Source of the DNA: Chloroflexota bacterium
GTDB lineage: Bacteria; Chloroflexota; Anaerolineae; UBA4142
Direction of reading: 5' to 3'
Assembly: GCA_023380675.1 (NCBI GenBank)
Contig: JAMCRS010000316.1
Span: 1 to 5,369 of the forward strand
DNA: 5,369 nt
Part shown: positions 1-4,483 of the stretch, in pieces
Numbering within the stretch: the first letter of the stretch is position 1
Layout of the letters: every line of letters begins with the position of its first letter
Made by a program: the position numbers and the translations under genes
The notes under the pieces: model-generated
The model's input: the letters and a program-made list of their open reading frames with translations, nothing else
Databases searched by the model: none
Told to the model about the DNA's origin: nothing

Positions 1-41
1 CGTGCCAGGTCGTCGTCGCGAGCGTGCCGTACGCCGCGTGA
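1..41 (+). CDS. Possible 3' tail of an upstream gene, cut by the window edge
   Basis: Reading from base 3, twelve codons (CQVVVASVPYAA) run to a TGA at 39-41. All twelve end in G or C, as expected of coding sequence in a GC-rich genome. The frame starting at base 2 also closes soon (TGA at 47-49) but has mixed third positions and an arginine-rich reading, so it looks less like protein. The proposed tail is followed 35 nt later by a perfect hairpin, which fits a gene end. Twelve residues are too few to name a family. A gene on the minus strand entering from the left edge is not excluded. Confidence 0.3.
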   Translation, partial: CQVVVASVPYAA

Positions 42-76
42 CCATTTGAATTTCTGCGTTCGGCCGCACAGACATC

Positions 77-100
77 GAGCGCGTCCATCGGGACGCGCTC
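77..100 (+). terminator. Perfect 10-bp hairpin without T-tract (possible terminator)
   Basis: GAGCGCGTCC at 77-86 and GGACGCGCTC at 91-100 are exact reverse complements separated by a 4-nt loop (ATCG). The stem is GC-rich and should be very stable. No run of T follows, so it is not a classical intrinsic terminator. U-less hairpins of this kind have been proposed as terminators in GC-rich bacteria. Its place behind the putative stop at 41 supports a 3'-end role, but protection of the mRNA end or a protein-binding site are alternatives. Confidence 0.4.
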
Positions 101-130
101 ATCGTATCGTTACGACCGGCTTTCAAATCG

Positions 131-147
131 CTTGGCGTCACTTGGCG
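131..147. repeat. Short direct repeat CTTGGCG, 10-bp period
   Basis: CTTGGCG occurs at 131-137 and again at 141-147, separated by TCA, so the copies lie one helical turn apart. This spacing is common for sites bound by a protein on one face of DNA. The second copy overlaps the left arm of the stem-loop that begins at 146. With only two 7-bp copies, chance is quite possible. Confidence 0.25.
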
Positions 148-188
148 GCTTGCCCGTCGGGCTCGCTTTGGCCTGGCAAGCCGTTTTT
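146..188 (+). terminator. Stem-loop followed by T5: intrinsic terminator or leader attenuator
   Basis: CGGCTTGCC at 146-154 pairs perfectly with GGCAAGCCG at 175-183 (9 bp), and TTTTT follows directly at 184-188. Inside the 20-nt loop, 159-162 can pair with 171-174 (one G-U pair), lengthening the helix past a bulge at 155-158. Stem plus immediate T-run is the classical Rho-independent layout. It ends only 33 nt before the ATPase start codon. It therefore either closes the upstream transcription unit, with a promoter between it and the ATPase, or acts as an attenuator in a longer ATPase leader. Confidence 0.55.
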
Positions 189-204
189 CGTTTGCCTTTG
201 TCTT

Positions 205-210
205 AGGTGA
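205..210 (+). promoter_or_regulatory. Candidate ribosome binding site of the ATPase gene
   Basis: AGGTGA resembles the Shine-Dalgarno core and lies 11 nt before the ATG at 222, somewhat farther than ideal. It supports the ATG at 222 if the transcript starts upstream. It would not be on the mRNA if the overlapping extended -10 is the real promoter. Confidence 0.35.
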
Positions 211-216
211 TGTAAT
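208..216 (+). promoter_or_regulatory. Candidate extended -10 promoter element before the ATPase gene
   Basis: TGA followed by TGTAAT (208-216) matches the extended -10 pattern TGn-TAnnnT with one deviation in the hexamer. Transcription would start about 6-7 nt after 216, at or next to the ATG at 222, giving a leaderless mRNA. No convincing -35 box is seen 16-18 bp upstream. The stretch AGGTGA at 205-210 overlaps this element and can instead be read as a ribosome binding site, so the two readings compete. Confidence 0.25.
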
Positions 217-221
217 TTCCG

Positions 222-3071
222 ATGGGGACCGAAAAGAGCAGGCAAGTTCTCGCAAAACGGGCGACCCCGACTGTCCCGTACTATTCATTAGCCGCGGATC
301 GGGTGCTCGCGCAGTTGGAGAGCTCGCCGCGCGGGTTGAGTTCCGAGCAAGCCACGCGCCGCCTCGCGCAGTATGGCCCCAACGTCATCACCCAGGAGCA
401 GGGCGTTCCGTTGTGGCGCAAGTTCGTCGCCAATCTGACGAACTTTTTCGCCATCCTCCTCTGGGTAGCCGCCGCACTGTCATTCCTGACCGGCGGGAAT
501 GAATCGGGTGTTGCGATCATCGCCGTCATTTTGGTCAACGCGTTCTTCAGCTTCTTCCAAGAATACCGCGCCGAGCAAGCGGTGGCCGCGCTCCAAAGAC
601 TACTGCCGGCTAACGCCAAAGTGCGCCGCAATGGCGAAGTCGTCCAAGTCCCGGCCGCGGAACTCGTCCCTGGCGACATCCTCGTTCTCGAAGAGGGCGA
701 CAACATCTCCGCCGACGCGCGCGTGCTGCAGGAATTTGATCTGAGAACCAACAACTCGACGCTGACGGGAGAGTCCGAGCCAGTTCGCAAGACCGCCGAA
801 GCGGTTCTCGAAGATGGCCTGGTCTGGACGCAGATGCCGAACCTGGTGTTCGCCGGAACCAGTGTCGCCAGCGGTTCGGCGGAAGCCGCCGTGATGGCCA
901 CGGGCATGAATACCGAGTTCGGCCACATCGCGCATTTGACGCAGTCGGTCAAAGCCGATCTCTCGCCCCTGCAGATCCAAATCGGCCGGATCGCGACGAC
1001 CGTGACGAAGCTCTCGGTCGCGCTGGGCGTCATTTTCTTGTTCGTCGGAATTTTCCTTGCCCACTTTACCGTTCAAGAAGGTGCGATCTTTACCATCGGC
1101 ATTATAATTGCAAATGTGCCCGAGGGTCTGTTGCCGACTCTTTCCCTCGCCCTCGCGAGCGCAGTCCAGCGCCTGGTCAAGCGAAACGCGCTGGTCAAGC
1201 GGCTCTCTTCAGTTGAGACGCTGGGTTCTGCCACCGTCGTCTGCACGGATAAGACTGGTACGCTGACGCAGAACGAAATGACGGTTCGTGAGGTCTGGGT
1301 CGGCGCTCGTGCGCTGGTCGTCACCGGAGTTGGCTATGAACCGAAGGGGACGTTCGTGGCCGACGGTCGTACCGTAACGCTCGCCGATTCACCAGACTTG
1401 CACTGGCTTGTCCGCGCGGCGGCCTTTTGTAACAACGCGCGTTTGCTTTCCCCAGACGGCGACCTGAGTAAATGGGGAATCCTGGGCGATCCGACCGAAG
1501 GCGCGCTGCTCGTCGCCGCGGCAAAAGCGGGCTTTGACACCGAACTGGAATTGCAGGCTCTGCCGCGCATTCACCTCCTGCCGTTCGAATCTCGTCGCAA
1601 GCGGATGTCCGTCATCCACACGGCGCGCGGGGCGATCGTGGGCTTGACCAACGCGCGGGTCGCGTTCACAAAGGGCGCGCCGAGGGAAGTGCTCTCGCTC
1701 TGCACACGCATTCTCATGAATGGTACCCCGCGCGCGATCGGCGATTCGGAGCGCACGACGATCATGGGCGAGAACGATCGCTTTGCCGCCGCCGGCTTGC
1801 GTGTGCTTGGGTTGGCTTTTCGCGAATTGACCGCAGCAACAGAAGAGTACACTCCCGACAACGTCGAGCGTGACCTGACCTTCATTGGTCTTATGGCGAT
1901 GCAAGACCCGCCGCGGCCTGAAGTCGCAGCCGCCGTTGAGAATGCGCGCACAGCCGGCATCCGCGTGGTCATGATCACCGGCGACTACGGCTTGACGGCA
2001 GAGTCCATTGCACGGAAAATCGGTATCGTGCAGACAGCGCGGCCGCGCATTCTCACGGGCGGCGATCTAGATGCCATGGACGATTCGGCGCTAAAGCAAC
2101 TGCTTTCCGATCCGATCGAGGTGATCTTCGCCCGCGTTGCGCCGGAGCACAAGCTGCGTGTCGTCGCCGCGTTTCGCGACCTGGGCGAGATCGTCGCGGT
2201 CACTGGGGACGGCGTGAACGACGCGCCCGCGCTCAAGCGCGCGGATATCGGCGTGGCGATGGGCAAAGCCGGCACGGACGTGGCGAAGGAAGCGGCGGCG
2301 ATGATCCTCACAGACGACAATTTCGCCAGCATCATCTCGGCGGTGGAAGAAGGTCGTGCGGTGTACGACAATATTCGCAAGTTCGTGACGTACATCTTCG
2401 CGCACCTGGGCGGCGAAGTGCTGCCGTACGTTCTATTCGCCCTGTTCAATCTTCCGCTGCCCCTGACAGCGCTGCAAATCCTGGCGATCGACCTCGGCAC
2501 GGAGACACTGCCGGCGCTCGCGCTCGGCACCGAAAGGCCGGAGCCGGATGTCATGAAACGGCCGCCGCGCTCGCGTAAGGAAGCGATCCTTAACGCACCG
2601 ACCCTCCTCCGCGGCTATTTCTTTCTGGGTATCCTCTTGACCATCGGCGAGATGTTAGGGTACTTTTGGCAGCTTTGGAGGCGCGGCTGGCAGTGGGGCG
2701 TCACCGGCAGCAACCTCCTGTTCGCGCCCGGATCGCTCTTTCAGCGCGAAGCCGCGACGATGGTATTCCTGGGCATCGTGATCATGCAGGTGGCGAATGT
2801 TTTTGCCTGTCGCACTGAACGTGTCAGTGTATTGCGAGTCGGCTTCTTCAGCAATCGTTTGGTCTTTGCCGGTATCGCGTTTGAATTGATCTTTGCAGCG
2901 ATCCTCATCTACACTCCCTTTTTCCAGCACATCTTCGGCACAGCGCCCGTAGGCCTGGAGGCCTGGCTCGTCTTGTTCGCGTTTACGCCGCTGGTTTTTT
3001 TAGCGGAAGAAGCGCGCAAATGGTTTGGCCGGCACATGGTGACAAGACCCGGCAAGGAGAGGCAGCGATGA
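222..3071 (+). CDS. P-type cation-transporting ATPase, P2 (Na+/K+-ATPase-like IIC) type
   Basis: This integral membrane pump couples ATP hydrolysis to cation movement; the ion is not settled. All P-type hallmarks are present in order: an N-terminal cation-ATPase domain (about 20-86), TGES in the actuator domain (182-185), PEGL in M4 (300-303), DKTGT with the phosphorylated Asp343, KGAP in the nucleotide-binding domain (484-487), DPPR (562-565), MITGD (584-588) and TGDGVNDAP (661-669). Hydrophobic segments fit ten helices: M1 and M2 at about 68-115, M3 and M4 at about 260-315, and six after residue 716. The length of 949 aa is usual for bacterial P2 ATPases. ANVPEGLL in M4, IDLGTE in M6 (757-761) and the following MKRPPR resemble the Na+/K+-ATPase branch. 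PEGL argues against MgtA (PEML) and the H+-pump P3A type, and ten helices plus length argue against KdpB. In M5, Glu732 is kept, but the Asn usual in Ca2+ and Na+/K+ pumps is replaced (H728, L729). The gene ends in an ATGA overlap with the next gene, so the two are probably translationally coupled. ATG 222 is the first in-frame Met. Confidence 0.95.
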   Translation: MGTEKSRQVLAKRATPTVPYYSLAADRVLAQLESSPRGLSSEQATRRLAQYGPNVITQEQGVPLWRKFVANLTNFFAILLWVAAALSFLTGGNESGVAIIAVILVNAFFSFFQEYRAEQAVAALQRLLPANAKVRRNGEVVQVPAAELVPGDILVLEEGDNISADARVLQEFDLRTNNSTLTGESEPVRKTAEAVLEDGLVWTQMPNLVFAGTSVASGSAEAAVMATGMNTEFGHIAHLTQSVKADLSPLQIQIGRIATTVTKLSVALGVIFLFVGIFLAHFTVQEGAIFTIGIIIANVPEGLLPTLSLALASAVQRLVKRNALVKRLSSVETLGSATVVCTDKTGTLTQNEMTVREVWVGARALVVTGVGYEPKGTFVADGRTVTLADSPDLHWLVRAAAFCNNARLLSPDGDLSKWGILGDPTEGALLVAAAKAGFDTELELQALPRIHLLPFESRRKRMSVIHTARGAIVGLTNARVAFTKGAPREVLSLCTRILMNGTPRAIGDSERTTIMGENDRFAAAGLRVLGLAFRELTAATEEYTPDNVERDLTFIGLMAMQDPPRPEVAAAVENARTAGIRVVMITGDYGLTAESIARKIGIVQTARPRILTGGDLDAMDDSALKQLLSDPIEVIFARVAPEHKLRVVAAFRDLGEIVAVTGDGVNDAPALKRADIGVAMGKAGTDVAKEAAAMILTDDNFASIISAVEEGRAVYDNIRKFVTYIFAHLGGEVLPYVLFALFNLPLPLTALQILAIDLGTETLPALALGTERPEPDVMKRPPRSRKEAILNAPTLLRGYFFLGILLTIGEMLGYFWQLWRRGWQWGVTGSNLLFAPGSLFQREAATMVFLGIVIMQVANVFACRTERVSVLRVGFFSNRLVFAGIAFELIFAAILIYTPFFQHIFGTAPVGLEAWLVLFAFTPLVFLAEEARKWFGRHMVTRPGKERQR
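3054..3059 (+). promoter_or_regulatory. Strong ribosome binding site inside the ATPase 3' end
   Basis: AAGGAG lies 8 nt before the ATG at 3068, an optimal Shine-Dalgarno site. It decides the start of the first TrkA gene: the earlier in-frame ATG at 3020 has no comparable site and would add 16 residues before the canonical MRIVIVGCG strand. Confidence 0.85.
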
Positions 3072-3718
3072 GAATTGTCATTGTCGGATGTGGGCGCGTC
3101 GGCGCGCAACTCGCGTCTCTGCTCTCGCTGGAGAACCACGCGGTAGCCATCGTCGACCGCGATGCAACGGCGTTCGAGCGCTTGGCGCCTGGTTTTCACG
3201 GTCAGCGGATCGTCGGCGTGGGTTTTGACCGCGACGTCCTGCGGCAAGCGGGCGTCGAGCGCGCCGACGCCTTCGTGACGGTGACGAGCGGCGATAACAC
3301 GAACATCGTCGCCGCACTGATGGCGCGGCGCGAGTTCCACGTCCCCAAGGTCGTGACGCGCGTCTTTGATCCGCAGCGCGCCGAGATCTACCGCCGCTTT
3401 GGAATTCCTACCATTTCTCCGACGACTTGGGCGGCAACGGAGATCAAGGAGATGCTCGTTCACGCTGACCTATCCTCTCGGCTGACGCTCGGCAGCGGCG
3501 AGGTGGAGATTATCGAGTTCGAATTGCCGCCGAACCTGATCGGGCATGCAGTGAGCGAGTTGGCGGCACCGGGCGAGATCATGGTCATCACGATCGTGCG
3601 TCAAGGCAAGGGCTTGATCCCGTTTCCAGGAGCGACGTTCCAACAAGGCGACGACGTGCACCTCGCGGTGCTGAGTTCCGCGTTGGGCAAGCTGAAAAAG
3701 CTTCTGGGATGGGAGTGA
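3068..3718 (+). CDS. TrkA-family K+ transport regulatory protein (RCK_N + RCK_C), first copy
   Basis: This is a 216-aa cytoplasmic regulator of K+ transport. RCK proteins form rings beneath Trk/Ktr-type channels and gate them on binding NAD(H), ATP/ADP or, in some families, c-di-AMP. An N-terminal Rossmann fold is clear: the MRIVIVGCGRVG start holds the GxGxxG dinucleotide loop (Gly7, Gly9, Gly12), and the acidic residue closing strand 2 is Asp30 (AIVDRD), typical of NAD binding. EFHVP follows at 89-93. A second domain, about 139-213, matches RCK_C/TrkA_C, with a GLIPFPGATFQQGD hairpin. E. coli TrkA has two such N+C modules in about 458 aa, so this is a half-size form like actinobacterial CeoB. 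The ATG overlaps the ATPase stop (ATGA). The second TrkA starts 11 nt after this stop, and the pair may form a mixed ring. No channel subunit is in the window. Confidence 0.9.
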   Translation: MRIVIVGCGRVGAQLASLLSLENHAVAIVDRDATAFERLAPGFHGQRIVGVGFDRDVLRQAGVERADAFVTVTSGDNTNIVAALMARREFHVPKVVTRVFDPQRAEIYRRFGIPTISPTTWAATEIKEMLVHADLSSRLTLGSGEVEIIEFELPPNLIGHAVSELAAPGEIMVITIVRQGKGLIPFPGATFQQGDDVHLAVLSSALGKLKKLLGWE

Positions 3719-3724
3719 GGGAGG
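3719..3724 (+). promoter_or_regulatory. Ribosome binding site of the second TrkA gene
   Basis: GGGAGG, within a purine-rich run covering 3711-3724, lies 5 nt before the ATG at 3730. It selects 3730 over the in-frame ATG at 3709, which would add seven residues (MGVREAP) and overlap the preceding gene. Confidence 0.8.
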
Positions 3725-3729
3725 CACCG

Positions 3730-4389
3730 ATGAATGTCTTGATCGTTGGAGGAGGCAAGACCGGTACGTACCTCGCCCAGATTTTGCAGGAAGGGGGACA
3801 TTCGGTTACAATCGTCGAGCGGCGACCCGAAATCCTCGCCCGGCTGGCAGCCGAACTCCCGAACGCCAAGATCATTTCTGGCGATGGGTCATCGCCGCGC
3901 GTGCTGCGGGAGTCGGAGACCCATCGAGCCGACGTCGTCGCCGCCGTCACCGGCGGCGACGAGGACAACTTGGTGATTGCGCTCCAGGCTCGCAACGAGT
4001 TTCACGTCCCGCGTATCATTGCGCGGGTCAACAATCCGAAGAACGCGTGGCTCTTCACGAAGGACATGGGTGTCGACGTCGCGGTAAATCCCTCGGGATT
4101 GATCGCGCGCTTGATTCAGGAAGAGTCGTCATTGGGCGAGATGGTCGCCTTGCTCAAGCTGCGCCGCGGTGAGTTGACCCTGGTGGACGAGCATTTGGAG
4201 CCGGCGACGCGGGTCGTCGGCAAGACAGTGGCCGAGCTCAACCTTCCCCCAGAGACGCGGTTGATCGCGATATTCCGCAAGGGCGAGGTATTGCTGCCGC
4301 TCGGTGACACCCGGCTGGAGGCGGGCGACGAGTTGCTTGCGCTTGCCCAGACTGGCAGTGAGACTCGGCTGGCGGAATTGCTAAAATAG
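3730..4389 (+). CDS. TrkA-family K+ transport regulatory protein (RCK_N + RCK_C), second copy
   Basis: This 219-aa cytoplasmic protein has the same two-domain plan as its upstream neighbour. MNVLIVGGGKTG gives the GxGxxG loop (Gly7, Gly9, Gly12). Strand 2 ends in Glu30 (TIVERR) rather than the Asp of the first copy. ISGDGSSPRVL and the VTGGDEDNLV segment are typical TrkA_N features. EFHVP recurs at 90-94 and aligns with 89-93 of the neighbour, so the two are likely an ancient duplicated pair, though they differ strongly elsewhere. The RCK_C domain spans about 141-218 and includes LLPLGDTRLEAGDELL. The size and tandem order resemble the CeoB/CeoC pair of mycobacteria. The likely role is nucleotide-dependent gating of a K+ transporter together with the first copy; the transporter is not seen. 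The gene ends in TAG, with 94 nt before the proposed start of the kdpD-like gene. Confidence 0.9.
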   Translation: MNVLIVGGGKTGTYLAQILQEGGHSVTIVERRPEILARLAAELPNAKIISGDGSSPRVLRESETHRADVVAAVTGGDEDNLVIALQARNEFHVPRIIARVNNPKNAWLFTKDMGVDVAVNPSGLIARLIQEESSLGEMVALLKLRRGELTLVDEHLEPATRVVGKTVAELNLPPETRLIAIFRKGEVLLPLGDTRLEAGDELLALAQTGSETRLAELLK

Positions 4390-4408
4390 CGCCGTAACAG
4401 CCAACGCA

Positions 4409-4428
4409 TACGTCGTACGTCCTTGACA
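4409..4428 (+). promoter_or_regulatory. Tandem heptamer followed by TTGACA: possible regulated -35 region before kdpD
   Basis: TACGTCG (4409-4415) and TACGTCC (4416-4422) are back-to-back copies differing in the last base. TTGACA (4423-4428), identical to the consensus -35 hexamer, follows directly. A direct repeat abutting a -35 box is a plausible activator or response-regulator site. However, no -10-like hexamer lies 16-18 bp downstream, where the sequence is GC-rich (around 4445-4451). The promoter call is therefore weak. Confidence 0.25.
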
Positions 4429-4449
4429 GCCCGATCTCCAATTCGGGCT
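4428..4449. repeat. 7-bp inverted repeat in the trkA-kdpD intergenic region
   Basis: AGCCCGA at 4428-4434 is the exact reverse complement of TCGGGCT at 4443-4449, with an 8-nt loop. No T-run follows, so it is not a standard terminator. It lies 38 nt after the second trkA stop and 34 nt before the proposed kdpD start. It could be a weak terminator, an operator, or a hairpin in the kdpD leader. Confidence 0.4.
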
Positions 4450-4475
4450 CTGCTCGGCTGCGGAGAGAGCAAAAC

Positions 4476-4480
4476 AAGGA
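4476..4480 (+). promoter_or_regulatory. Candidate ribosome binding site of kdpD
   Basis: AAGGA lies 3 nt before the GTG at 4484, which is tight, and 18 nt before the ATG at 4499, which is too far. It is the only Shine-Dalgarno-like stretch near either start apart from GGAGAG at 4462-4467. It therefore tilts the choice to GTG, without settling it. Confidence 0.4.
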
Positions 4481-4483
4481 CCG

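Noticed and set aside
281..1033. Minus-strand open frame (250 codons) opposite the ATPase 5' part
   Set aside because: It lies opposite conserved ATPase sequence including TGES, has a low-complexity Ser/Arg/Thr-rich composition, and matches no family I know.
3020..3067. Longer N-terminus for the first TrkA from ATG 3020
   Set aside because: The AAGGAG at 3054-3059 is placed for ATG 3068, and the Rossmann fold starts right at MRIVIVG; the extra 16 residues are the out-of-frame reading of the ATPase end.
222..3071. Identification of the ATPase as KdpB because kdpD is nearby
   Set aside because: KdpB is a P1A pump of about 680 aa with fewer helices. This protein has 949 aa, PEGL in M4, a P2 N-terminal domain and six helices after the P domain.
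222..3071. Identification of the ATPase as an MgtA-type Mg2+ importer or P3A proton pump
   Set aside because: The M4 motif is PEGL rather than the PEML of MgtA or the PIGL of the proton pumps, and M5-M6 resemble Na+/K+-ATPase.
2909..3463. Minus-strand open frame (184 codons) across the ATPase-trkA junction
   Set aside because: It is antisense to two well-supported coupled genes, is rich in Arg/His/Asp as expected of a GC-driven shadow, and has no clear domain.
3709..3729. Longer N-terminus for the second TrkA from ATG 3709
   Set aside because: GGGAGG at 3719-3724 is placed for ATG 3730, and MNVLIVGGG is the usual first strand of the fold.
4390..4483. c-di-AMP (ydaO-type) or other known riboswitch in the trkA-kdpD gap
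   Set aside because: Only a 7-bp inverted repeat is seen. The gap is too short and lacks the multi-helix layout of that riboswitch.
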